DNA of 64,000 nt from an uncultured Holophaga sp. (GTDB taxonomy: Bacteria > Acidobacteriota > Holophagae > Holophagales > Holophagaceae): the NCBI RefSeq assembly GCF_963677305.1, contig NZ_OY781925.1, positions 3,314,783 to 3,378,782 on the forward strand, written 5' to 3'. A program made the translations under genes and the position numbers. The notes under the pieces are model-generated. The model ran no database searches and was not told the origin of the DNA. It saw only the letters and a program-made list of their open reading frames with translations. Below, in pieces: positions 34,576-42,786 of the stretch (its first letter is position 1; every line of letters begins with the position of its first letter).

Positions 34576-37173
34576 TTACTTGGCTCCTTCCCACTTCTCC
34601 ACCTCGACCAGGCAGTGCTCGGTGGCCATGCCGCTGGCGTACTTGGAGAGGAAACGGGACGGTGTGAGGATGTTGATGCAGCCGCCGCGGTCGGTGGACT
34701 TGCCGGGCTCGCCGATGGGGTTGTACTCCGCGGAGGACTCGTAGCAGTGGCAGGTTCCGGGGGGGACACGCTCAGTGAGCTGGGCCGCGAAGAGCACGGA
34801 GCCGCGCTCGTTGTAGGCCTTGATGATGTCGTTCTCCCGGATGCCGCGGGTCTCGGCGTCCTGGGGGTTCATGCGGAAGATCCAGTAGTAGTGGCCGTCG
34901 ATCAGAACGCGGTGGTTCTTGATGTCGTTCATGAACGAGTCTTTGCCATCACCCATGGTGTGGAAGCTGTAGCGGGGGTGCGGCGACAGCACAGCCAGGG
35001 GGTACTGCTTGAAGCGCTCGGTGTGGTGGCCTTCCCAGGAGGGGATGTACATCGGCATCAGGGGGCGCTCGGTGTCGTCCTTGTCATAGCGGCCGAAGCG
35101 CTTGAGGCTGTTGGACACGAACTCGACCTTGCCGGACTGGGTCTGGAGGCCCTTCTGGTCCACCAGGTCGCCAGGGCGGAAACGGGCGATCCAGCCGCGG
35201 GTGTCCTGCTCCCGGTCCTCAGCGAACCAGCGGAAGGCGGGTGCCGAGGGAGCCTTGTTGGTGTTGGGCACGATGAAGTAGCCCTTCTCGCAGAACTTCT
35301 CCCAGCTCACGACCTTGGGCAGGTCGGAGGCGTTGAACATCTGCTTGGCCCAGTCGAGGTCGGTCTTGCCCTCGGAGAAGACCTCGCCCACCTTCAGGCG
35401 CTCGCAGATGAGCCGGAAGATCTCGTAATCGGCCTTGGACTCGCCCAGGGGCTCGATGCACTTCTTCTGGAGGGTGATGACCCGGTGGTTGGCCTGGTTG
35501 TGGGAATCGGGGTTGTAGCCCGAGTTGGAGGCCCACTCCCCGATGTCCCAGCGCTCGAAGTTAGTGCAGGCAGGCAGGATGATGTCCGCGAAGGGCACCT
35601 CGCCCTCCATCCAGATGGACTGGCTCACCACGAAGGGCAGACGCTTGGTGCGATACATGCGGGCGTAGCGGTCGCCCTGACCCATGGTGCCGATGTGGGA
35701 GCCGCCGTACTTGTAGAGCAACTGGATGCGGGAGAAGCCCGCAGCCGGGTATTCGAACTTGTGGAACTGCTGCTCCTGGGAGGCGCCCACGAAGCCGCGA
35801 CCGTACCACTCGACCTTGTCCTCCAGGATGCACTCGGGCAGGCGCATGCGGTTGAGGTGCACACCCGCAGCGGTGCTGAGGTTGGAGGTCATGGGCTTGC
35901 TGGTGACACCGTCGAACATGCGGTAGACGAAGCCCGCGCCGGCGGCGGAGTTCTCACAGTCGCCGCCGATGCCGCCATCGGCGTAACCGGGGAAGAAGAA
36001 GTCGGAGTCGACGGGCACACCCTGGGTGGTGCTGTAGATGTTGATGCCCGGCTTGCCCAGGCCCTGCATGGTGATGAGCGCGACCATCATGCGGGCCCAG
36101 TCCATGCCGATGGGGCTGCGGCAGGCGCCACCCCAGCCACCCAGGCCACCAGCGGCCAGCATGGTCTTGTGCTTGGCCCACTCCCGGGCCAGGGCGCGGA
36201 TCTCGTGGGCGGGGATGCCGCACTCCTCGGCGGCCCACTTGCTGTCCTTGGGCTGACCGTCGTGCTTGCCCAGCACGTAATCGGTCCATTCCTCGAAGCC
36301 CTGGGCGTGGGTGGCGACATACGCCTTGTCGTAGGTCCCCTCCACCAGCCAGGTGTGGGCGATGCCCAGAGCCAGGGCGGCGTCGGTGCCGAGGCGGGGG
36401 CTGAACCACTTGCCTCCGAAGAGGCCGTTGGTGTGGTTGTAGTAGGGATCGATGAAGACCATCTTGATCCCCAGCTCCTTGAGCCAGAAGCGGCGGATGG
36501 TGCTCTCGAAGGCGCCGTAGATGCCGTTGTTGGTCTCGGGATCCGAGGACCAGAAGACCAGCATCTCGCAGTTCTGGATGCAATCCTCGAAGAGGTCCGT
36601 CTGCTCGGGGTTGCCCAGGCGGGCGGTGAAGCCCCACATGTGGGTGGCGCCCCAGTGCCAGCCTTCCCAGCTGTCGGGGTTGTGATCGCCATAGGTCATG
36701 CCCACGGCGTTCATGAACCGGAAGAGGGCGCTGTGGCGGTAGCCCACGGAGCCCCAGAGGTGGTGGGAGCTGGGCTCGATGACCATGGCGCCGGGGCCGA
36801 ACTCGCGCTTGATGCGGCGGATCTCGCCACAGACGATGTCCAGGGCCTCGTCCCAGCTGATGGGCACATAGCCGGACTCGCCGCGCTTCTCCTCGTTGCG
36901 CTCGCCGTTGGGGTCGAAGTCCACGCGCTTCAAGGGCGTCATGATGCGCTTGCTGGAGTAGATCATCGACTTGAAGCCGGCAGTCACGGGGGTGTAGGTG
37001 GTCTTGCGGGGGGGCTGGAAGGTCCTGCCCCGGGCCTCGACCTGCCAGGAGGCGGCGTCCTGGTCATCAAGGTCCATGGGGGTGATACGGACGATCTTGT
37101 CCTGCGCTTCGTCTACGTAGACAAAGACGGGACCCCCGGTAGTCATCTGGGTCTTCCTTGTCAGTCTGGCCAT
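34576..37173 (-). CDS. athL: Pyrogallol-phloroglucinol transhydroxylase, molybdopterin subunit
   Basis: This 865-aa DMSO-reductase-family enzyme transfers a hydroxyl from 1,2,3,5-tetrahydroxybenzene to pyrogallol, yielding phloroglucinol. From memory, key residues of the Pelobacter acidigallici enzyme are His144, Tyr152, Arg153, Asp174, Ser175 (Mo ligand), Trp176, Trp354, Tyr404 and Tyr560. With a constant offset of 7, all are present here: His137, Tyr145, Arg146, Asp167, Ser168, Trp169, Trp347, Tyr397 and Tyr553. No N-terminal FeS motif and no Tat signal are seen, as expected. I chose ATG at 37173 (MARLTRK), with AAGGA 8 nt upstream. It is followed directly by athB. Arsenate, polysulfide or DMSO reductase readings fit less well. 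Confidence 0.93.
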   Translation of the reverse strand: MARLTRKTQMTTGGPVFVYVDEAQDKIVRITPMDLDDQDAASWQVEARGRTFQPPRKTTYTPVTAGFKSMIYSSKRIMTPLKRVDFDPNGERNEEKRGESGYVPISWDEALDIVCGEIRRIKREFGPGAMVIEPSSHHLWGSVGYRHSALFRFMNAVGMTYGDHNPDSWEGWHWGATHMWGFTARLGNPEQTDLFEDCIQNCEMLVFWSSDPETNNGIYGAFESTIRRFWLKELGIKMVFIDPYYNHTNGLFGGKWFSPRLGTDAALALGIAHTWLVEGTYDKAYVATHAQGFEEWTDYVLGKHDGQPKDSKWAAEECGIPAHEIRALAREWAKHKTMLAAGGLGGWGGACRSPIGMDWARMMVALITMQGLGKPGINIYSTTQGVPVDSDFFFPGYADGGIGGDCENSAAGAGFVYRMFDGVTSKPMTSNLSTAAGVHLNRMRLPECILEDKVEWYGRGFVGASQEQQFHKFEYPAAGFSRIQLLYKYGGSHIGTMGQGDRYARMYRTKRLPFVVSQSIWMEGEVPFADIILPACTNFERWDIGEWASNSGYNPDSHNQANHRVITLQKKCIEPLGESKADYEIFRLICERLKVGEVFSEGKTDLDWAKQMFNASDLPKVVSWEKFCEKGYFIVPNTNKAPSAPAFRWFAEDREQDTRGWIARFRPGDLVDQKGLQTQSGKVEFVSNSLKRFGRYDKDDTERPLMPMYIPSWEGHHTERFKQYPLAVLSPHPRYSFHTMGDGKDSFMNDIKNHRVLIDGHYYWIFRMNPQDAETRGIRENDIIKAYNERGSVLFAAQLTERVPPGTCHCYESSAEYNPIGEPGKSTDRGGCINILTPSRFLSKYASGMATEHCLVEVEKWEGAK

Positions 37174-37641
37174 GGGCTCTTTCCTTGAAAAGGGGCTGCA
37201 GAGAGACATCCCTCAAGGCGAGGGACTTTCTCAGAAAAAGACATATCAATAAGCATGAAAAGCCTACTGAAACATCATGGTATTAAAAATTTAACTAAAT
37301 ATTTTTAAAAATTAAAATAAAACATCTTACAGTCTGAAAACACAATATCAACCAACCAGGATCTCCACACCTCAAGCACTCGGAGTTCCCGAGGGAGCCC
37401 ATCGGACCCCTGAGGGCTGAACACTGATCATCAATACTTCCGGCCTCTCCTTACGATCTTGAACTGCTTGGCGGTACATCTGAATTGCTTGGTGGGACAC
37501 TCCAAATATCTCCCCTGCCCCCTGTGATGTCAACTCGAAAAATGGACTTTTTTCACAGGCTTTCACGGAGGGCGCTTTTTAACAAAGATCCCCGCCCGAC
37601 CGATAAGGACCTGTCCCGCACACCACCGGAGTGCCCCTCCC
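37174..37641 (-). promoter_or_regulatory. Long AT-rich leader and promoter region upstream of athL
   Basis: This 468-nt gap is strongly AT-rich at 37230-37350. Two sigma70-like promoters point towards athL. One is TTGACA (37528-37533) with GATATT (37505-37510), spacer 17. The other is TTGATA (37346-37351) with TAAGAT (37324-37329), spacer 16. Just past the first promoter lie two tandem 21-bp imperfect repeats (37460-37480 and 37481-37501), identical at 16 positions. A short GTG-started frame at 37372-37566 (64 codons) overlaps these; it has no ribosome site and atypical codons, so I do not call it a gene. Aromatic-inducible control is plausible but unproven. Confidence 0.55.
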
Positions 37642-38229
37642 ATGCGCCATCCCCGACTCGCACCCCAGGACTACCGGCAATTGGTCGAGCAGGCTCCCAT
37701 CCTCATCTGGCGCGCCGGTACGGACGGCCTGTGCGACTACTTCAATGCGCGTTGGCTGGCCTTCACGGGGCGGCCCCTGGAAAGGGAGCTGGGAAACGGC
37801 TGGGCCGAAGGGGTCCATCCGGAGGACCTCCCCCGCTGCCTCGAGACCTACGCGACCCATTTCGCAGCCCGGCAGATCTTTGAGATGGAATACCGGCTCC
37901 GGCGTCACGACGGCGTCTGGCGCTGGATCTTCGACCGGGGCGTCCCTGTTTATGGCGTCAGAGGGGCCTTCGAGGGCTATGTCGGCAGCTGCATTGATGT
38001 GAGCGAAAGGGTCGAGGCCCAGGCGGCCCTGGCCAGGGCACAGGAGATGCAGATCCGCGCCCTCCATGGGCTCCTGCCCATCTGCATCGTCTGCAAGAAG
38101 ATCCGCGATGACCAAGGCTACTGGCAGTGCCTTGAGCAGTACATCAGGGAGCACTCCGATGCCGACTTCAGCCATGGCATCTGCCCCGAATGCCTTCCGG
38201 CCTACCGGCGGGACTTCATCAGCCGGTGA
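37642..38229 (+). CDS. Short PAS-domain protein with cysteine-pair C-terminal motif
   Basis: This 195-aa protein has one PAS fold (about 10-130, with YFNARWLAFTGRPLERELGNGW and RHDGVWRWIFDRGVPVY, PAS plus PAC). A short coiled stretch follows. The C-terminal motif has CIVCKKIRDDQGYWQCLEQY, then HSDADFSHGICPEC. This C-terminal motif is common at the ends of PAS and response-regulator proteins; its two CxxC pairs could bind metal, but its function is not known to me. No kinase or GGDEF domain is present. It is convergent with the TPR gene. Confidence 0.85.
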   Translation: MRHPRLAPQDYRQLVEQAPILIWRAGTDGLCDYFNARWLAFTGRPLERELGNGWAEGVHPEDLPRCLETYATHFAARQIFEMEYRLRRHDGVWRWIFDRGVPVYGVRGAFEGYVGSCIDVSERVEAQAALARAQEMQIRALHGLLPICIVCKKIRDDQGYWQCLEQYIREHSDADFSHGICPECLPAYRRDFISR

Positions 38230-38231
38230 CA

Positions 38232-38284
38232 GGAGCCTGTCCAAGTCATGAGTAGGGCCCCCATCGATTACTTGGACAGGCTCC
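38232..38284. terminator. Perfect 15-bp inverted repeat between convergent genes
   Basis: Arms GGAGCCTGTCCAAGT (38232-38246) and its exact complement (38270-38284) enclose 23 nt. It starts 3 nt after the PAS gene stop and ends 6 nt before the TPR gene stop, so it may terminate both transcripts. The perfect arms and long loop also fit a tiny transposon-derived element. No clear target duplication flanks it. Confidence 0.55.
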
Positions 38285-38289
38285 CATTA

Positions 38290-40032
38290 CTAGAGCCCAA
38301 GCTCGCTGGAAAGCCTCTGCCGCTCCATCTTGAAGCCCTGCTCGGCCTGGGCCGCCTTGAGAAGGGCCCTGGCCTCATCCTTTCGGCCCAGCCTGGCCAG
38401 ACAAGTGGCCCGCATCAGGCTCACCCACCCCCGGTTCTGGGGTTGGGGATTGGAAGGGTAGCGGGTCAGGGCACCCCGCCAGTCCCCTGCCTGGACCCCC
38501 AGGTCGGCCACCAGGAGCACCAGGGGTTCGCGATCCGCACCCCGCTCCCGGCTCCGGGCGAGCCAGCTCTCAGCCTCGCGCCGTCGGGCTGCCACCGGCG
38601 CCCCCTTCTGGGGACGCCGGAGATAGGCCATCAGCGCTGCCATGCGGTCCGCCCCTGGGGTGGCCCGGGCAAGGGCGGGGGGAAGCTCCTTCCACTGCTC
38701 GGACGCTGCCAGGGCCCGGGCCCGCCGCAGGGCGTCCGCCGGGCTCTCCCGGCGCCCCTTGAGAAGGCCCAGGACCTCGTGGGGATGGGCTTCAGGAAGC
38801 GTAGAGGCCAGAATGAGCCGATGGAGGCCTTCCCGCTCTGCGGTGGGAGCCAGCCCGGACACCGTCCGGGCGGCCCCGGGAAGGCCCTGGCGGGCCAGTT
38901 CCACCACCAGGGCCTTCCGCTGATCTGCAGAGAGGCACTGAACCCCTTCCGGATCGAGACGCCCGAGCAGATCATCCAGCCTGTGCCCGTCCAGGGCCGT
39001 CTGGGCCAGGGCCCGGAAGGCCTGGGCCCGGAGTTCGGTGGTGGCCATGGCATCTCCGGCGTCCGGGTGCTCCTGCCGGATCTTCCCGGCAAGATCGAGG
39101 GCCTCGACCCACTTGCTGTTGCTGATGGCCAGGCGGAGCCGGACCAGCTGGGACTTGGCCGCCCCCAAGGGCTTGCCCTTCATCTCCGCCAGCAGGGCCC
39201 CAGCGTCGGGGAAGGCCTTGGCCTCCCTCGCATTGAGCTTGCCTTCGCTTAGGATGGTCGCCAGGGCCAGCCTCGCCTCGTCCGCCTCGGGGGCCTTGGG
39301 ATTGGCCTGGATCAGCTTCCGGAAGACCTCAGCGGCTGAGAGCGTGTGCCCCAGCTGGCCCAGCATCCGCCCACGGGCCAACTGCACCCTCGACAGATAG
39401 GGGCTCTTGGGGTAATGGCGCTGCAGGGACCTGAGGGTCGACTCCATCCCATCCTGCTGACCGGCAGCGGCCAGGGTCTCCGCAATGGCGGTGAGCCCCC
39501 TCTCGGAGGGCTTGTCCGTCCCGACGGGAAAGAGGCTCTCGACGATGGGGAGCCCCTCCGAGGCCCGCCCCTGCTCGGCCAGGGACCAGAGGAGAAGCTC
39601 CTGGGCCCGCCGTTTGCTCTCCACTGGAAGGTCGGATCCGAGGACCTCCCTCAGACGACGCTCGCCATCCTTGAGCTTGCCGTGGTCAATGGCATCCTCC
39701 CCCAGGGTGACCTGGGCCTCGGGCAAGTAGACGGATTGCGGCCAGGTGCGCTCCAGCTTCCGGAACTGGACCACAGCCTTGGCAACATCTCCCTCACGGG
39801 CAAAGAGGGTTCCCATGGCGAAGAGGACGAACTCCCGCTGGGAGGAATGGAGTCGCTGGAAAAAGTAGTGCTCCAGCCGCTCCAGGGCCTGCCGCTGTAC
39901 GGCCTTGTCATGGCTGGCGAGAGCCTGGCGGGCCAGAGCCTCTGCATCGGCATCGCTCATCTTGTGAGTGGCGGCGCCCAAGGGCATGGCCACCAGCCCA
40001 ATGAGCACCGGAATCGGAAGCACCCCTCTCAT
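38290..40032 (-). CDS. Exported TPR-repeat protein
   Basis: This 580-aa protein has an N-terminal signal peptide (MRGVLPIPVLIGLVAMPLGAA). Many helix-pair repeats of the TPR/tetratricopeptide type follow (for example FAREGDVAKAVVQFRKLERTWP and LGHTLSAAEVFRKLIQANPKAPEADEARL). It is probably periplasmic and may organise an envelope complex. ATG at 40032 overlaps the receiver gene stop (ATGA). A GTG three codons upstream is possible. No enzymatic motif is visible. It is the last gene of the DUF4388-ftsX-receiver-TPR group. Confidence 0.8.
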   Translation of the reverse strand: MRGVLPIPVLIGLVAMPLGAATHKMSDADAEALARQALASHDKAVQRQALERLEHYFFQRLHSSQREFVLFAMGTLFAREGDVAKAVVQFRKLERTWPQSVYLPEAQVTLGEDAIDHGKLKDGERRLREVLGSDLPVESKRRAQELLLWSLAEQGRASEGLPIVESLFPVGTDKPSERGLTAIAETLAAAGQQDGMESTLRSLQRHYPKSPYLSRVQLARGRMLGQLGHTLSAAEVFRKLIQANPKAPEADEARLALATILSEGKLNAREAKAFPDAGALLAEMKGKPLGAAKSQLVRLRLAISNSKWVEALDLAGKIRQEHPDAGDAMATTELRAQAFRALAQTALDGHRLDDLLGRLDPEGVQCLSADQRKALVVELARQGLPGAARTVSGLAPTAEREGLHRLILASTLPEAHPHEVLGLLKGRRESPADALRRARALAASEQWKELPPALARATPGADRMAALMAYLRRPQKGAPVAARRREAESWLARSRERGADREPLVLLVADLGVQAGDWRGALTRYPSNPQPQNRGWVSLMRATCLARLGRKDEARALLKAAQAEQGFKMERQRLSSELGL

Positions 40033-40673
40033 TTCCGCCACTTCGCAAGATGTCCACGCTTGGCGGTCTCATACTCCGCCTCCGAGAGGAGGCCGCGGGT
40101 CCGCAGGACCGCCAGCCGCTCAAGACTTTCCAGGTCCTCATCCCGTCGCTCGGTGGGAGGATTGAACTGCTCTGCGAGCATCTCCATCCGCCCTTTGGTC
40201 GCCTCCAACAAGTCCACCCGGGCATGAAGCGTCGCAAGCTCCGCCCGCAGATGGTCCCGCTCCTCCAGGAGGGCTATGCGCTCCATCAGACGCCGCAGGA
40301 TGTTGCGGAGCTGATCCAGGTGGAAGGGCTTGTTGACCAGACCGTAGGCGCCCAGGTCCATGGCATCGTTGGCCTCCCGCACACTCCCGTACCCCGAGAG
40401 CACCAGTACGGTGCAGCTGGCGTTGATCCGCAGGGCAGTGCGCAGCACATCCATGCCACTGCGCCCCGGCATCACCAGATCCGTGAGGACCAGGTCGAAG
40501 GGCGGCACGGCCTCCTGCAGGAGCCGCTCGGCAGTCTCCGCGTCCCCGGCCTCGCTGACCTGGAAGCCTTCGGCCGTGAGAAACTCCACCAGGGCCTCAC
40601 GGATGAGCACATCATCATCAACCAGCAACAGCGGGTGGAGCCTGGGGCAGATGGGTGTGCTGGATCGAGTCAA
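40029..40673 (-). CDS. Response regulator with C-terminal coiled coil
   Basis: This 214-aa protein has an N-terminal receiver domain (LLLVDDDVLIREAL, phospho-acceptor Asp in DLVLTDLVMPGRSG at about 63, Lys in GLVNKPFHLDQL at about 112). A long heptad-type coiled coil follows (about 120-165), then a short SHOCT-like C-terminal segment (LAVLRTRGLLSEAEYETAKRG). I assign TTG at 40673, supported by AGGAG 7 nt upstream; no ATG precedes the receiver domain in frame nearby. There is no DNA-binding domain. Confidence 0.85.
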   Translation of the reverse strand: MTRSSTPICPRLHPLLLVDDDVLIREALVEFLTAEGFQVSEAGDAETAERLLQEAVPPFDLVLTDLVMPGRSGMDVLRTALRINASCTVLVLSGYGSVREANDAMDLGAYGLVNKPFHLDQLRNILRRLMERIALLEERDHLRAELATLHARVDLLEATKGRMEMLAEQFNPPTERRDEDLESLERLAVLRTRGLLSEAEYETAKRGHLAKWRK

Positions 40674-40749
40674 GAAAACTCCTGGCTGATCTTCCTTTCG
40701 GTCACTGGGGAGGCTTTCCAAAGGGAGAATGTTCCGGAGGGAGAGGTTC

Positions 40750-41682
40750 TCAGGCACCCGCCGCCTGGTCGAGGGCTGCCTGACGGCGCTGCGCCCTCTG
40801 GGTGCTCCAGAAGCCCCATAGGGCCCCGGTGGCTCCGGTGAGCGTCCCGACCACCGCCAGGATGCAGAGACTGCGCCCCGAGAAGAAGCCCAGGCGGGCC
40901 AGTTCCACGAAAAAGGGAGGGGTTCCCCAGAGCCCCTGCCGGAGCGGAACCCAGAGGCAGAGGAGCAGGATGACCGCAATCAGACTGCCCCCCAAACCGA
41001 GGATCGCCCCCTCCACCAGGAGGGGTGTGCGGATGAAGCCCTCCGAAGCGCCCACCAGCCGCATGATGCCGATCTCCTCCTCCCGGGAGAGGATGCTGAG
41101 ACGGATCACGTTCCCAGTGGAGAAGCCTGAGGCCACCAGGAGGAGCAGACCCATGAGGCTGAGGGCAGAACGGAGGAGGCGGGCGGAGTGCTGCAGGCCA
41201 GCCAAGCGTTCATGGTCCACCACCACATCCCCCACCCCGGGCAGGTTTCTGAGGCTTTCACCGACCTCCACGGCCTTGTGTCCCGTCACCAGATCCGGTC
41301 GCAGATCCAGCTCCAGGCTCTCGGGGAGCGTCTCCCCCCCGAGACTCTCCAGGAGGAGCCCCGCCTCGCGGGAGCTGGCCTGGAAGCGCCGGGTCGCCTC
41401 CTGGGAGGAGACCCGCTTCACCGAACGGAAGCGGGGATCCCGCCGGAGGGAGGCCTCGACCTCATCCAGATGCCCCCCCTCGGTGGCGAAGACCGTCACC
41501 TTGGCCATGCCCTCCATGCGGACGACCCACTTGTCCAGGGATTCCACCGCCAGCAGCCCGCCCCCGGCCAGAAGCAGCCCGGAAGCCAGCGTCAGGAGCA
41601 CGATGAGATGCTGTCCCCGGTAGCGCACCAGATCCCGGGCCACATCCCGAAGCAGGACACCGAGGAGACGGAGAAGGATCAT
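40750..41682 (-). CDS. ftsX: FtsX-like cell-division permease
   Basis: This 310-aa protein has the FtsX layout. One transmembrane helix near the N-terminus (about 24-46) is followed by an extracytoplasmic domain (about 50-165, VTVFATEGGHLDEVEASL) and three further transmembrane helices (about 178-200, 230-252, 270-292). The cytoplasmic loop RLSILSREEEIGIMRLVGASEGFIR is the FtsX/MacB permease signature. FtsX works with the ATPase FtsE to control peptidoglycan hydrolases at the septum; no ftsE is seen in this window. It overlaps the DUF4388 gene by 4 nt. Confidence 0.9.
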   Translation of the reverse strand: MILLRLLGVLLRDVARDLVRYRGQHLIVLLTLASGLLLAGGGLLAVESLDKWVVRMEGMAKVTVFATEGGHLDEVEASLRRDPRFRSVKRVSSQEATRRFQASSREAGLLLESLGGETLPESLELDLRPDLVTGHKAVEVGESLRNLPGVGDVVVDHERLAGLQHSARLLRSALSLMGLLLLVASGFSTGNVIRLSILSREEEIGIMRLVGASEGFIRTPLLVEGAILGLGGSLIAVILLLCLWVPLRQGLWGTPPFFVELARLGFFSGRSLCILAVVGTLTGATGALWGFWSTQRAQRRQAALDQAAGA

Positions 41683-42605
41683 CGGCTGAAGAGGGCCTTG
41701 AGTTGGGCGTTCAGGGTCTTCACCGTCTCGGGCTCACACCCGGCCTCCACCACCCCCCGGGAGATGGCGAGAGCCAGCCCCTTGACGGCTTCAGGCCCCT
41801 CGCCCTGGACCAGTTGCTGGGTGGCCCGGGTATGGAGCCGGGCCACCAGGTCATGGTGCTCGGCGGGAAGGACCGAATGGGCAACCTGCGCAATGCGCTG
41901 GGCGAAGGCGGTGAGCCGGGCGGTCCTGGCGGGATCCACAGCGGCCGGGCGAGCCCCGGGAGGGGGCGCCGGGAGCTCGGGAACCGTCGGGGGAAGGGGC
42001 TCCTCCATCGGGGAGGCCGGGGCGGGGGCACGACTGGGCAGCGCCGGTTCCCGGTTGGAGCGGACCCCCTTGAGGATCGCGTGCCCGGCCATGACGAGGC
42101 CATACAGGTCCTTGGCCACGGCCAGGACGGGACGCTCCAGGGCCTCGGCCAGCTCGGCCACACTGTAGTAGCCCGTCAGATAGCTGAGCAGCTGAGCCTC
42201 CCGGGGGGTCACGCCGTGGGGCATCTCACCGGGCAGCAGGATGGAGTTCGGGTAGAGATCCAGGCTCGAGACCTTCTGACTCACCACCCGCCACTCGTCC
42301 ATGCGCCGGTGCAACTCCATGAGGATGGCCGGATTGGGCTTGGTGATGGTCGTGGGCACCTCGACGGGCCCCTCCTCGAAGTGGTACCGCCCATCGAGCC
42401 AGAGCGCCACGGCATAGACCGCCTCGAGCCCTTCGGCCCCGTGGCTGACCGCATGCACGATCCGCCCTTCCCGCAGGAAGATCTGCGCCCGCTTGGGGTC
42501 CTCCGAGACATGGAAGACCCCGCTCTTGGCGCCTTGGCACACCAGCTGGATGATGTCCGGCAGGGGTGCTCCACGCATGGAACCTTGGATGAGACCTTGG
42601 GACAT
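41679..42605 (-). CDS. DUF4388 (PATAN) domain protein
   Basis: This 308-aa protein has an N-terminal DUF4388/PATAN domain (MRGAPLPDIIQLVCQGAKSG, then LREGRIVHAVSHGAEGLEAV and ALWLDGRYHFEEGPV; residues 10-90). A middle helical part, a Pro/Ala-rich linker (about 185-220) and a C-terminal helical domain follow. Such domains usually mediate protein interactions in receiver-linked signalling. ATG at 42605 has GAGGG upstream. It is the first gene of the group leading into ftsX. Confidence 0.8.
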   Translation of the reverse strand: MSQGLIQGSMRGAPLPDIIQLVCQGAKSGVFHVSEDPKRAQIFLREGRIVHAVSHGAEGLEAVYAVALWLDGRYHFEEGPVEVPTTITKPNPAILMELHRRMDEWRVVSQKVSSLDLYPNSILLPGEMPHGVTPREAQLLSYLTGYYSVAELAEALERPVLAVAKDLYGLVMAGHAILKGVRSNREPALPSRAPAPASPMEEPLPPTVPELPAPPPGARPAAVDPARTARLTAFAQRIAQVAHSVLPAEHHDLVARLHTRATQQLVQGEGPEAVKGLALAISRGVVEAGCEPETVKTLNAQLKALFSR

Positions 42606-42786
42606 GAAAATCCCTCTCCGATGAGCAATTTTGCTAAGGGGAAATCCTAGCATGAGCCAACGGGGTTGTGCGGACATCTGCTTCGGTCTCTGTCATCCGG
42701 CCTCCGTCGGGGCGAGCCCCTTCCCTGGGACGATCCGATGGAGGATCCTGGAAGCCCCCCCCGGGGCAACTGCAGCCGAGGCACCC

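Noticed and set aside
34615..37188. 857-codon plus-strand open frame across the transhydroxylase genes
   Set aside because: Antisense shadow of athL; the product is a repetitive Val/Gly/His/Ala sequence with no family features.
37372..37566. 64-codon GTG-started frame with an HTH-like stretch (LTSQGAGEIFGVSHQAIQMY)
   Set aside because: It has no ribosome site and codon use unlike its neighbours. It also overlaps promoter elements and tandem repeats of the athL leader; the repeat alone explains the helix-like pattern.
42606..42786. FMN riboswitch before ribB
   Set aside because: The conserved RFN-element blocks were not found in the 180-nt leader.
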